DNA of 64,000 nucleotides from Bryobacteraceae bacterium (GCA_023384675.1 JAHDVK010000015.1:78303-142302), one strand, 5' to 3'; shown: positions 25,581 to 33,898, numbered from the stretch's first letter. Numbers and translations are program-made. Notes: generated by a model from the sequence alone, not told the origin.

Positions 25581-26116
25581 CTCCCACCCCCAGTAACACC
25601 AATAGCAAAAAAATCCACCACCCCCTAACTCCATTACCCCAAATCACTTAACCCGCAAACACCCACCCCCCGCCCCCATTTTTCGCTCTTCTCTATGCTC
25701 TCTTTATAACGGGAGTCTTTCACATGTCCACATCCAAACCGGCCGGCAAGGCCACCGGCCCGAAATCCGCCGCCGGCAAGGCCCGCTCGGCCCTCAATGC
25801 CCTCAAGCACGGCCGCTATTCCAAGCACCCGTCCATCCTCGCCATCGAGGACGCCGACGCCTTCCGCGACCTCTTCCGCACCTACCTCGCCCACTTCAAC
25901 CCAGCCTCCCTCCTCGAAACCCGCCTCGTCCAGGAACTCACCCACATCGACTGGTCCCTCACCCGCTTCCGCACCCTCGAAACCGGCTTCCTCAACCAAA
26001 CCCTCGACCTCCAAAACTCCCCCCTCGCCGGCCTCCCCGCTCCCGCCGACCCCCTCCAACGCCTCTGCTCCGGACTCCACCGCTCCGTCCAGGAATCCTC
26101 CTTCGCCCAATACCTC
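25580..26116. repeat. Right copy of 0.54-kb direct repeat flanking the CRISPR-Cas9 locus
   Basis: This is nearly identical to 17755-18289 and in the same orientation. This copy continues into an intact gene, so it is probably the native site. The unit between equivalent points of the two repeats is 7,827 bases. Confidence 0.9.
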
Positions 26117-26332
26117 TCCGTCCGCACCTCCCGCCTCCTCATCGACCGCGACCGCACCCTCCGCGCCCTCACCCGCGCACGCCAGGCCCGCCCCAACGAA
26201 GAAAACTTATCCGCTTCCGCCCCCTCTTCGCCCCTCGATTCCTCCCATCCCTCTGAAAATAAACAACCGCCAACCCCGCCCAAACCCAAAACCCGCTCGA
26301 AACGAACCCCAAACGAACCCCAAACGAACTAG
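25724..26332 (+). CDS. Small-terminase-like protein upstream of split large terminase genes
   Basis: The 202-residue protein starts MSTSKPAGKATGPKSAAGKA, with the conserved basic motif GPKSAAGKARSALNALKHGRYS. A helical middle follows (about 40-165, ending LIDRDRTLRALTRARQARPN), then a disordered proline- and lysine-rich tail. Its position 46 bases before a terminase ATPase suggests a small terminase (DNA recognition) role; this is inference. The first 131 residues are duplicated at 17897. The tail is encoded partly by short tandem repeats. The coding strand is extremely C-rich. Confidence 0.7.
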   Translation: MSTSKPAGKATGPKSAAGKARSALNALKHGRYSKHPSILAIEDADAFRDLFRTYLAHFNPASLLETRLVQELTHIDWSLTRFRTLETGFLNQTLDLQNSPLAGLPAPADPLQRLCSGLHRSVQESSFAQYLSVRTSRLLIDRDRTLRALTRARQARPNEENLSASAPSSPLDSSHPSENKQPPTPPKPKTRSKRTPNEPQTN

Positions 26333-26370
26333 GAACGAACCCCCAAACGAACTAGGAACGAACCCCGAAC
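26297..26370 (+). repeat. Short tandem repeats of an AACGAACCCC-like unit
   Basis: AAACGAACCCC occurs twice in a row, then a longer unit AAACGAACTAGGAACGAACCCC is repeated twice with small changes. The array spans the 3' end of the small-terminase-like gene, including its TAG stop, and the gap before the ATPase gene. Unit number changes would alter the tail of the upstream protein and the spacing to the next gene. Confidence 0.6.
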
Positions 26371-26378
26371 GATTACAC

Positions 26379-27209
26379 ATGAAATCGGCCATTCCCACCC
26401 CCGTCCCCCTCGCCGGCTGGCCGCTCTCTATCCCCGCCCCGGTCCCCGCCCGCAACCCCACGCCGCCCACCATCCCCAACCCCCTCGAATGGGCCGCCGC
26501 CCGCCTCCGCCTTACCCCCGACCCCGTCCAGTCCGAAATCCTCCTCTCCCCAGCCCCACGCCTCCTCCTCAATTGCGCCCGCCAGTGGGGCAAAACCACC
26601 ATCTGCGCCGCCAAAGCCCTCCACTTCGCCCTCCACCACCCCGCCTCCATCACCCTCGTCGCCGCTCCCACCCTCCGCCAGTCCACCCTCTTCCTCCGCA
26701 AAATCGCCGCCTTCCTCCTCTCCCTCCATCTCCAGCCCCGCCCCGTCCCCAACCTCGACCGCTCCCTCCTCCTCCCCAACCAGTCCCAAATCGTCTCCCT
26801 CCCAGGACGCGCCGACTCCGTCCGCGGCTTCACCGCCCACCTCCTCATCCTCGACGAAGCCGCACGCATCCCCAACCCCCTCTTCGAAGCCCTCTCCCCC
26901 ACCCTCGCCTCCACCAACGGCCCCCTCTGGCTCCTCTCTACACCCAACGGCCTCGATAATATCTTCCACGCCTTCTGGCATGATGACCTCCTCCCCTGGA
27001 CCCGCTTCCGCATCCCCGCCACCGAGTGCCCCCGCTACGACCCCGCCTTCCTCGACGCCCAGCGCCTCCTCCTCGGCGACCACGCCTTCCGCCAGGAATT
27101 CCTCTGCGAATTCACACAGGACCCCAACGCCCTCTTCCCCCTCGAACTCATCGATTCCGCCCTCGACCCCTCCCTCCATTCCATCTTCGGTACCAAACCC
27201 CTCCTATGA
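26379..27209 (+). CDS. Large terminase, ATPase domain only
   Basis: The 276-residue protein has the packaging-motor ATPase core: Walker A in LNCARQWGKTTICAAKAL (residues about 65-82), Walker B in AHLLILDEAARI and the coupling motif LLSTPNG. It ends soon after QEFLCEFTQDPNALFP, where phage large terminases normally continue into a nuclease domain. That nuclease is encoded by the next gene, which overlaps by ATGA. The start is the ATG at 26379; the longer open frame upstream overlaps the previous gene. No portal, capsid or other phage gene is nearby. Confidence 0.82.
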   Translation: MKSAIPTPVPLAGWPLSIPAPVPARNPTPPTIPNPLEWAAARLRLTPDPVQSEILLSPAPRLLLNCARQWGKTTICAAKALHFALHHPASITLVAAPTLRQSTLFLRKIAAFLLSLHLQPRPVPNLDRSLLLPNQSQIVSLPGRADSVRGFTAHLLILDEAARIPNPLFEALSPTLASTNGPLWLLSTPNGLDNIFHAFWHDDLLPWTRFRIPATECPRYDPAFLDAQRLLLGDHAFRQEFLCEFTQDPNALFPLELIDSALDPSLHSIFGTKPLL

Positions 27210-27790
27210 AACCCCTCCCCCGTCCCCACTTCTACTTCGGCCTCGACCTCGGCCAGCGCCAGGACCACTCCGCCCTCTGCGCCCTCGAACTCCGCACCGC
27301 CCTCACCGGCGAATTTGACTATGTCCACTGGCGCCGCCTCACCCATACCTCCCTCCGCCTCCACCTCGCCCTCCGCCTCCCCCTCGGCCACCCCTACCTC
27401 TCCCTCGTCGCCCTCCTCCGCGATGCCCTCGGCCGCGTCGGTCCCCACCCCTACAAGACCATCGCCCTCGACGCCGCCGGTCCCGGTGCACCCATCGCCG
27501 AACTCCTCCGCCAGGCCCGTCTCGACGCCACCCTCATCCCCATCACCATCACCGCCGCCGGCAAGCCCCGCGGCCGCAACGTCTCCCGCGCCGCCCTCCT
27601 CTCCAACCTCCGCATCTGCCTCGAATCCGGCTTCCTCCGCCTCCACCCGGGCGCCGCCGATCTCCGCTCCGAACTCCAGGCTGTCCGCCTCGACGGAAAA
27701 CAATCTCCCCACGACGACCTCGTCCTCGCCCTCGCCCTCGCTGCCTGGCCCGCCAGAATCGCGCATCCCGCCCCCGGTAAGGTAATCTGA
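27206..27790 (+). CDS. Large terminase, RNase H-like nuclease domain only
   Basis: The 194-residue protein has three acidic clusters placed as in the terminase nuclease: [15 protein letters not shown] (residues about 10-25), [18 protein letters not shown] (about 90-107) and [13 protein letters not shown] (about 173-185). It starts inside the stop of the ATPase gene (ATGA), so the two are translationally coupled and together rebuild a large terminase as two chains. Separate ATPase and nuclease chains are unusual. The role outside a prophage is unknown; options are a domesticated packaging or defence nuclease, or a relic. Confidence 0.78.
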   Translation: MKPLPRPHFYFGLDLGQRQDHSALCALELRTALTGEFDYVHWRRLTHTSLRLHLALRLPLGHPYLSLVALLRDALGRVGPHPYKTIALDAAGPGAPIAELLRQARLDATLIPITITAAGKPRGRNVSRAALLSNLRICLESGFLRLHPGAADLRSELQAVRLDGKQSPHDDLVLALALAAWPARIAHPAPGKVI

Positions 27791-27804
27791 GTAGGAGAGG
27801 CGAT

Positions 27805-28371
27805 ATGGAAAGCAAAATCCGCGAAAATCAGATCCAGTTGGGCGAAGCCCCCGAAGGCCTCTACCGCAAAATCGACGCCGATATCGATCCCGCCGGTTTC
27901 GCCGATAGCTTCGTCCTCACCACCGTGGACAATGCCATCAACTGGGGCCGCAAAAACTCCATCTGGCCCATGACCTTCGGCCTCGCCTGCTGCGCCATCG
28001 AAATGATGGCCATGAGCGCCTCCCGCTTCGATATCGCCCGCTTCGGCGCCGAAGTCTTCCGCGGCAGCCCCCGCCAGTCCGACCTCATGATCATCGCCGG
28101 ACGCGTCTCGAACAAAATGGCCCCCATCGTCCGCCACCTCTACCAGCAGATGCCCGAACCCCGCTGGGTCATCTCCATGGGCGCCTGCGCCACCTCCACC
28201 GGCGTCTTCTCCAACTACGCCCTCATCCCCGTCAATCAAATCATCCCCGTCGACGTGTACGTCCCCGGCTGCCCCCCACGCCCCGAACAACTCATCTACG
28301 CCATCACACTACTACAAAAGAAGATCCAAGGCGAGCGCGGCGTCCTCCTAGACATCCTCAATATCTCCTGA
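27805..28371 (+). CDS. nuoB: NADH-quinone oxidoreductase subunit B
   Basis: NuoB carries the N2 iron-sulfur cluster of respiratory complex I at the membrane-facing end of the peripheral arm. The 188-residue protein has the four ligands: C62 and C63 in [12 protein letters not shown]128 in SMGACAT and C156 in YVPGCPP. AGGAG precedes the ATG by a normal distance. No other nuo gene is nearby; it lies 14 bases after the terminase nuclease and before flaG. It may be a solitary or second copy. Confidence 0.95.
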   Translation: MESKIRENQIQLGEAPEGLYRKIDADIDPAGFADSFVLTTVDNAINWGRKNSIWPMTFGLACCAIEMMAMSASRFDIARFGAEVFRGSPRQSDLMIIAGRVSNKMAPIVRHLYQQMPEPRWVISMGACATSTGVFSNYALIPVNQIIPVDVYVPGCPPRPEQLIYAITLLQKKIQGERGVLLDILNIS

Positions 28372-28402
28372 CCCTTGCCGATAAGCCTCCTGGAGGCTCG
28401 AC

Positions 28403-28678
28403 ATGGAAGTCGGAAAAATCGAACACCTGGCGCCCCCCGCCGCCCACCAATTCCCCCACGCGCTCTCCCCCGAGCAGCGCGCCGAACAACAACAGCTCAT
28501 CAAAGCCGTCGAAGCCGTCAACGAAGCCCAACTCTTCGGCGAATCCACCGAACTCACCTTCACCTTCGACCGCCACACCAACAAACTCATCCTCCAACTC
28601 ATCGATCGCGAAACCCGCGAAATCGTACGCCAAATCCCCCCCGAATTCCTCCTCCGCCTCGCCGAGGATCTGCGATGA
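28403..28678 (+). CDS. flaG: Flagellar protein FlaG
   Basis: The 91-residue protein has a FlaG domain at the C-terminus: LTFTFDRHTNKLILQLIDRE and TREIVRQIPPEFLLRLAEDL. FlaG influences filament length and is often encoded near fliD and fliS. A variable N-terminal part precedes it. It overlaps fliS by four bases (ATGA). The coding strand is C-rich here and becomes more balanced in fliS. Confidence 0.85.
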   Translation: MEVGKIEHLAPPAAHQFPHALSPEQRAEQQQLIKAVEAVNEAQLFGESTELTFTFDRHTNKLILQLIDRETREIVRQIPPEFLLRLAEDLR

Positions 28679-29106
28679 CTGGCAACCCGTACCTTCAGCG
28701 CGTCGATGAACTCGTCCACTCCGCAGAGCCTGTCCAACTCGTTTGTCTGCTCACCCAGGCGCTCTGTGAACGGATCGCCGCAGCGCGTGTTGCGCTGCGC
28801 GCGGGAGACATCCGCTCGCGCGCAACAGAGATCAGCCGCGCGATCGCAATCGTGGGGGAATTGGCACAATCACTCGATCCAAGCGCTGACTTTTCGTTCT
28901 CCTTGCGTCTGCAGCAGGTTTATTCATTCATGACCGAACGCCTGCTTGCGTCGAACAGCGAGCAATCGGAGGCCCCGTTGATTGAAGCGCACCGGGTTGC
29001 GGCGATTCTTGCTGACGCCTGGAGCGGGATTGAGTCGACAACCGTACACTCTCACTTCAACGTAAAGGGACCGCGGGATCAGACTCGGCTGAGTTTTTGT
29101 GGCTGA
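28675..29106 (+). CDS. fliS: Flagellin export chaperone FliS
   Basis: The 143-residue helical protein starts MTGNPYLQRVDELVHSAEP and continues LVCLLTQALCERIAAARVAL, the typical FliS four-helix layout. FliS binds the flagellin C-terminus in the cytoplasm to prevent early polymerisation. No flagellin gene is in the window. Its last about 50 bases overlap the convergent flgJ gene; the shared tail (FNVKGPRDQTRLSFCG) looks like read-through beyond the usual fold. Confidence 0.78.
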   Translation: MTGNPYLQRVDELVHSAEPVQLVCLLTQALCERIAAARVALRAGDIRSRATEISRAIAIVGELAQSLDPSADFSFSLRLQQVYSFMTERLLASNSEQSEAPLIEAHRVAAILADAWSGIESTTVHSHFNVKGPRDQTRLSFCG

Positions 29107-29353
29107 CCGCGTTGAGTAAGCCGTTATTGATGAGTGCGGCAAGGCCGAGTCCGCCATTGGCACTGAGAACAGAAGCGAATTGCTGCTCGGCGAACTCGGT
29201 GATCGAGTCTGTGGATGCGTCGCCGCCAGTGCTTTCGCGGGTGGAGCGCAGCATTTGCGCGATCAAGAGCGCTTCAAATTGCTGGGCGGCTTCGCGCACG
29301 TTCGGGTTGTCCGGAGCGGGTGGAGCTAACAAGACGGATGTTTCGATCTGCAC
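29057..29353 (-). CDS. flgJ: Rod-binding protein, FlgJ N-terminal type
   Basis: The 98-residue protein has the FlgJ rod-binding core AAQQFEALLIAQMLRSTRES and the FAEQQFASVLSANGGLGLA segment. It lacks the muramidase domain found in enterobacterial FlgJ, as in many other phyla. It acts as a rod-assembly scaffold in the periplasm. The GTG start shares one base with the flgI stop. It is the last gene of the flgF-G-A-H-I-J operon and converges on fliS with a 50-base overlap. Confidence 0.85.
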   Translation of the reverse strand: MQIETSVLLAPPAPDNPNVREAAQQFEALLIAQMLRSTRESTGGDASTDSITEFAEQQFASVLSANGGLGLAALINNGLLNAVSHKNSAESDPAVPLR

Positions 29354-30444
29354 TAGATCACCTCCAGGTCGGCTTCCAGCGCTCCGGCAGCTTTGAGGCT
29401 TTGCAGGACCACGATGACGTCACGCGCGGTGGAGCCGATGGCCGTGAGCGCTTTGACAAGGTCTTCGACGGTGGCGCCTTCCTTGAGCAGGATATGGCGG
29501 GCCTGTTCCTCGCGGGCGCTGAGGTTGACATCGGGAACCACCGCAGTTTCGCCTGAGGCGAGCGGGTTTGGCTGGGAGACTTGAAAGGCTGTCTGGACTT
29601 CAACCGAGAGGTTCCCGTGGAGGATTGCGACGGGCCGTATGCGGACCTCTTTCCCGAGCGCGATGGTGCCGGTTCTTTCATTGATCACGATGCGGGCCCG
29701 CCGGTCGGCCTGGAGTGTGACTGACTCGACCGCGGCGAGGAAATCGACGGTTCGGCCGGCGAAAGCGGAAGGGACAGACAGGTGGAGCGAGCCGGCGCTT
29801 TCGGAGCGGGCGACTTCGGCGCCAAACCTCTGGTTGATGGCCTCGGCCATGCGGGAAGCGGTGGTGAAGTCGGCGGTGTGCAATTGAAGGCGCAATTCGT
29901 TTTCCGGCATAACGGACGGCGCCGCGAGTTCCACGATCGCGCCGTTGGGGATGCGGCCGGCGGTGGGGTGGTTAACGGTGATTGTATTGGCGGCGCCACG
30001 GCCGGCGGCGAAGCCGCCGGTGACAACCGATCCCTGCGCGACGGCGAAGACACGGCCGTCGGCGGCGCGCAACGGAGTGAGCACCAACAATCCGCCTTGC
30101 AGGTTGGTGGCGTCGCCGATGGCGGCTACCTGCACGTCGATTCTCGCGCCGGACTGGGCGAAGGCGGGGAGGTTCGCGGTGACCATGACGGCGGCGGTAT
30201 TGCGGACCAGGATGGCCATGGGGTTCACTTGCACGCCCATGCGTTCAAGCAGATTCGTCAGGGTTTGCGCGCTGAAAAAGGTTTGGCGTTTATCGCCGGT
30301 CCCATTGAGGCCGACGACGAGCCCGTAGCCGAGCAACTGGTTTTCGCGGACGCCCTCGATAGCGGCGAGTTCTTTCACGCGGACGTCTGGGGAAGCCGCC
30401 ATGCCGGGAACCGCGAGGAAAAGGAACAGGAGAATGATCAGCAT
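29353..30444 (-). CDS. flgI: Flagellar P-ring protein
   Basis: FlgI forms the periplasmic P-ring around the distal rod. The 363-residue protein has a cleaved signal peptide (MLIILLFLFLAVPGMAA) and the family signatures VRENQLLGYGLVVGLNGTGD, NTAAVMVTANLPAF and PTAGRIPNGAIVE. The length is normal. It lies nine bases downstream of flgH. Presence of P- and L-ring genes confirms a diderm envelope. Confidence 0.95.
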   Translation of the reverse strand: MLIILLFLFLAVPGMAASPDVRVKELAAIEGVRENQLLGYGLVVGLNGTGDKRQTFFSAQTLTNLLERMGVQVNPMAILVRNTAAVMVTANLPAFAQSGARIDVQVAAIGDATNLQGGLLVLTPLRAADGRVFAVAQGSVVTGGFAAGRGAANTITVNHPTAGRIPNGAIVELAAPSVMPENELRLQLHTADFTTASRMAEAINQRFGAEVARSESAGSLHLSVPSAFAGRTVDFLAAVESVTLQADRRARIVINERTGTIALGKEVRIRPVAILHGNLSVEVQTAFQVSQPNPLASGETAVVPDVNLSAREEQARHILLKEGATVEDLVKALTAIGSTARDVIVVLQSLKAAGALEADLEVI

Positions 30445-30453
30445 TGGTATTTC

Positions 30454-31158
30454 TCAAAACGGGAGTATGCCCATGAGGAGCCGGTAGAGGAAGTTGGGCC
30501 GCCGGACGCCATCGCCGACGATGCCCTTGCCGTCGATGCGAACTTCGAGATCGGAAATCCGGTCGGAGGAGATTCTGTTGAAGGAGTTGAGGTCATTCCA
30601 GCGGATGATCCCGCGGACGGTGACCTTTTGCTTTTCGCTGTTAACGACGATGTCCTTGGCACCCTCGACAACAAGGTTGCCATTGGGAAGGACATGCACG
30701 ACGCGCGCGGCAAGCGAGGTTCGGAGATCGCTCTCGCGGGTAGTTTCGCCCTGGCCGTCCAGTTTTTGGCCGCCACCCATGCCGGCGAGCGCAGAGAGCG
30801 GGCCGGCCGGGCGAGTGGGCCCGCCAAGGGCGGACACGGAAGCGGATGCCTCACTCTTGCGGCTGAACCGCGTGGCACCGCGCGAGATGGCGGAAGCGCG
30901 GTCGGCGACGACGATGGTGACGATGTCGCCAGGTTGCGCCGCGCGGAGGTCGCGGGCGAGTTCGGCATAGCGGCCGGAAGGGACATACAACGATCCGGGG
31001 GCGGTTGCCGCAACAGGAGGAGGATCTTCGAGCGAACGCAGATAGGCGTCCAAGGAACTTTCCGGCCGGGGTGCATTGCGGGCTTTTTCGGCTGCAGAGC
31101 AAACCGGAGTGGTGATGGTGAGGAGGATTGCACTAAGGATTGTGGCGCCGGATGTCAT
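30454..31158 (-). CDS. flgH: Flagellar L-ring protein
   Basis: FlgH builds the outer-membrane L-ring. The 234-residue protein has a signal segment ending near TPVCSA, which could be a weak lipobox. The conserved core is PGDIVTIVV, then SLAARVVHVLPNGNLVVEG and VRGIIRWNDLNSFNRISSDR. The start overlaps the 3' end of flgA by 26 bases. It is followed by flgI. Confidence 0.93.
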   Translation of the reverse strand: MTSGATILSAILLTITTPVCSAAEKARNAPRPESSLDAYLRSLEDPPPVAATAPGSLYVPSGRYAELARDLRAAQPGDIVTIVVADRASAISRGATRFSRKSEASASVSALGGPTRPAGPLSALAGMGGGQKLDGQGETTRESDLRTSLAARVVHVLPNGNLVVEGAKDIVVNSEKQKVTVRGIIRWNDLNSFNRISSDRISDLEVRIDGKGIVGDGVRRPNFLYRLLMGILPF

Positions 31159-32086
31159 CTGGGGTCTCCTGAGCGATGAAGGCCTGCCGCGGCCCTTCGA
31201 TTTGGGCTTTGAAGCGGCTCTTGTTCAAAGGGTTTTCAAGAATGATCATTTCGCCGCGCCTGCCTGAGGTCACGGCCCGGGCCTGGATCAGGACGCGGTC
31301 GAGTCCGGCGATCCGGACCGCGACAGGGTCGCCGGAATTCACTTCCCGGACCGGGGCAAGTTGCGCGGCGCGGACCGGTTGGCCCTTTTTGGCGGCGGCG
31401 CGGAGCCGCTGTCCGGTTGCGGCATGAGCGTGCAGGAGCAAGCCTGGCGGAGCGCGAGGGCAGGGAATCGCTTCGAAGGCGATGTCCTCGGAGGCGAGGA
31501 CGGATCCCGGGGGCAGGTCCTTTTGAAAGACGAGGATGTGCTGGTTCGCGTCAACGCGGACCGATGCCCATACGGGGACGCTCTGCCCCTCGCCGTGGCT
31601 CAGTCTGCCCCGCAGGATGACGGGTTTTGCGCCGCGGCAGTCGTCGAACGTTTGAGGCGGTGGCCAGACGAATTCGAGCTCGCCTTGAGGCACGGGCATG
31701 CGCGAATAATCCAGCAGAGTGACTGCTGCGTCAGCCGCGCCGCCCGCCTTCACCCACGCGTGGACGGCTGCGGATTGCAGAATCTGCTGGGAAAGCGGCT
31801 GGGTGCGGCGCTCGATACAGAGAACAGCGTGGTGGTCCAGTTCGAGTCCGATTGAGCGGGCGATGCGGCGGAGTTCGGCGGGCTGGAGGAAACGGCGGAC
31901 GCCGGGGCGAGGCGCAGAAAAGAGCGGCGGATTTTCAGAGAGCGCGGCAAGCCCTGGGACGGCGGCGGCGAGGTCGGAGGCGCGGACGGTGGGGCCGGCG
32001 ACGGTGAGGCATTCGGCCGGGACCGAGGCTGGCAGCAGCGGCAGGACGAGGAGTGCGGGCCAGATTTTCACGAACCTGTCTCCCAC
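31133..32086 (-). CDS. flgA: P-ring assembly chaperone FlgA
   Basis: FlgA is a periplasmic chaperone needed for P-ring formation. The 317-residue protein has a signal peptide (about residues 1-24), a less conserved N-terminal domain and a C-terminal SAF domain (FQKDLPPGSVLASEDIAFEA onward, ending VNSGDPVAVRIAGLDRVLIQ). The GTG start shares a base with the flgG stop. It is longer than enterobacterial FlgA (about 220 residues) because of its N-terminal part. Confidence 0.85.
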   Translation of the reverse strand: MGDRFVKIWPALLVLPLLPASVPAECLTVAGPTVRASDLAAAVPGLAALSENPPLFSAPRPGVRRFLQPAELRRIARSIGLELDHHAVLCIERRTQPLSQQILQSAAVHAWVKAGGAADAAVTLLDYSRMPVPQGELEFVWPPPQTFDDCRGAKPVILRGRLSHGEGQSVPVWASVRVDANQHILVFQKDLPPGSVLASEDIAFEAIPCPRAPPGLLLHAHAATGQRLRAAAKKGQPVRAAQLAPVREVNSGDPVAVRIAGLDRVLIQARAVTSGRRGEMIILENPLNKSRFKAQIEGPRQAFIAQETPDDIRRHNP

Positions 32087-32877
32087 TACCGCGACATGTT
32101 GTTGACCTGGCCGTACATTTCATCGGCGGCGCGGACGACCTTGGAGTTAGCCTCATAAGCGCGCTGGCTGACGATGAGATTGATGAATTCCTCGACCACA
32201 CTGACGTTGGACTGCTCGACGAAGCCTTGCAGGAGCGAGCCGAGTCCTTCCTGGCCTCCCGGGTTGCCGACCGTGGGTTCGCCGGAGGCATCGGTGGTGA
32301 GGTAGAGGTTGCGGCCGAGACTGTTGAGGCCGGCGGGGTTTGCGAAATTGGCGAGTTGAATCTGTCCGGCGAGCTGCGCGTTGGGCTGGCCGGGCAGGGT
32401 AAAGCTGACGGTGCCATCGGCAGCGACGGCGACGTTCTGAGCCTCGGGCGGAAGAGTGATCTGCGGTTCGAGGGGGTCACCTTCCATCGTGACGAGATTG
32501 CCGTCGCGGTCGAGATGAAACTGGCCGGCACGGGTGAAGGCGATCTCACCGGTGGGGCGGCGGACCTGGAAGAAGCCGCGGCCTTCGATGACGAGGTCGA
32601 GGGGATTGTTCGTGGTAGAAAAGCTGCCCTGGGCGAAGGAGATGGCGTTGGAGACGGTGCGGGTACCGAGCCCGAGCTGAAGGCCGCTGGGGATGATCGT
32701 TTGCGCCCCCGCGGCGGAGCCGGGCTGCGTCACGGTCTGGTAGAGCAGGTCCTGAAACTGCGCGCGGCGCATTTTGAAGCCGACGGTATTCGCGTTTGCG
32801 AGATTATGAGCAATGTTGTCGACATTGGTCTGCTGGGCATTCATGCCGCTCGCGGCGCTAAATAAGGCTCTAATCAT
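32086..32877 (-). CDS. flgG: Flagellar distal rod protein
   Basis: FlgG forms the distal rod. The 263-residue protein has the N-terminal rod/hook motif SAASGMNAQQTNVDNIAHNL and ANTVGFK. The D1 segment NPLDLVIEGRGFFQV and the C-terminal helix EFINLIVSQRAYEANSKVV, with the usual RAYEAN, also fit. The length is normal. It follows flgF after 27 bases. Confidence 0.95.
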   Translation of the reverse strand: MIRALFSAASGMNAQQTNVDNIAHNLANANTVGFKMRRAQFQDLLYQTVTQPGSAAGAQTIIPSGLQLGLGTRTVSNAISFAQGSFSTTNNPLDLVIEGRGFFQVRRPTGEIAFTRAGQFHLDRDGNLVTMEGDPLEPQITLPPEAQNVAVAADGTVSFTLPGQPNAQLAGQIQLANFANPAGLNSLGRNLYLTTDASGEPTVGNPGGQEGLGSLLQGFVEQSNVSVVEEFINLIVSQRAYEANSKVVRAADEMYGQVNNMSR

Positions 32878-32904
32878 GGCGTATGTGACTCCATCTATCT
32901 GCTT

Positions 32905-33657
32905 CTAGGATTGAACGCGGGCGATTTCCTCGACGGCCCGGCGGTTCATTTCTCCGCCAATTTGCATGGCTTTCTGGAGGGTTTCGAACTGGCGGAGGAC
33001 ATGCACCAGCCGGATGGCAGCCTCGGCGGGGCCGAGGTTCGCGGATTCAAGCGCCCCCTGGCGGAGTTCGGCCTGGGCGGGCGCGAGTTGCTTGAGGGTG
33101 TCCACATCAAGGGGGAAGTAGGCGCCCTGGCGGCGCACGAGCGTCCGCGAATCGGGCGGGCCGACAATCTTGAGGCGGCCGAGCGGCAGATCGCGCTGGA
33201 GCACCGTGCCATCGGCGCCGATCTGCAGGGGAAGCAGCGGATCGGCCTGAATCCGGCGTGGTTCGAGGGTGTGGATTTCATAGCCCTCGCGGGTGGTCAA
33301 GCGGCCGTCTGGTCCGACCTGAAGGGGGCCGCCGCGCGTGAGGAGGGGTCCCGCGGGGCCGTCGGCGATCAGGAAGCCGGGACCGGAGATGGCGAGATCG
33401 AAGGGGTCTCCGGTCATGGTGAGTGAACCCTGGCTCAGGTCGACCCACTGGTTTTCGACGACGGGTGAAAGAGGCTGGGCAGGAGCGAGGCCGAGCGCGG
33501 CAGCCTGCCGCGCCGCTTCGGTGAGGAAAGTGTTGTAGGACTCCCGGCCGGCCTTGTAGCCGGCGGTGGAGGAGTTGGCCATGTTATTCGCCAGCAGATC
33601 CAGCGCCTCGATGCGGGACCGAAGCCCGGAGGCGGCGGTAATGGTCAGGGGGTCCAT
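32905..33657 (-). CDS. flgF: Flagellar proximal rod protein FlgF-like
   Basis: The ATG at 33657 (MDPLTITAASGLRSRIEALD) gives 250 residues with the N-terminal rod motif LLANNMANSSTAGYK, the central GDPFDLAISGPGFLI and a C-terminal helical segment. GGAG lies about ten bases before this ATG; an upstream ATG at 33699 adds 14 unlikely residues. The C-terminus (RLVHVLRQFETLQKAMQIGG) is the form seen in FlgF. It is the first gene of the minus-strand flagellar operon, divergent from fliK across about 240 bases that show no clear sigma28 site. Confidence 0.88.
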   Translation of the reverse strand: MDPLTITAASGLRSRIEALDLLANNMANSSTAGYKAGRESYNTFLTEAARQAAALGLAPAQPLSPVVENQWVDLSQGSLTMTGDPFDLAISGPGFLIADGPAGPLLTRGGPLQVGPDGRLTTREGYEIHTLEPRRIQADPLLPLQIGADGTVLQRDLPLGRLKIVGPPDSRTLVRRQGAYFPLDVDTLKQLAPAQAELRQGALESANLGPAEAAIRLVHVLRQFETLQKAMQIGGEMNRRAVEEIARVQS

Positions 33658-33898
33658 TTCGAATTGTCTCCATAAAGGGGCTAGCACGCCGAAGGCCAAT
33701 TCACTATTTCAAGACATTCCATAAAATCTCATGGCATTGGTTTCAAGATGGAGCACCAAAGCAGGAATAGCCGTTCTCCTTTTGAGACAACCAGACGCTG
33801 CATCCGGCTGCGATCTCTTGTTTTCAGCGGTTTTCCGATTTGGCCCCATTCATGCAGCATGCTTGCCCGTGACGATGTGCGGCCTTGAGCTTCAGTCG

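Noticed and set aside
25797..26378. Upstream extension of the terminase ATPase frame
   Set aside because: It overlaps the small-terminase-like gene in another frame and is a Pro/Ser-rich low-complexity translation; the ATG at 26379 fits the protein start.
25724..27790. A prophage
   Set aside because: Only terminase-like genes are present; no integrase, portal, capsid, tail or lysis gene was seen on either side.
33658..33898. A c-di-GMP riboswitch or sigma28 promoter between flgF and fliK
   Set aside because: The conserved riboswitch core was not found and no TAAA-N15-GCCGATAA-like site is convincing.
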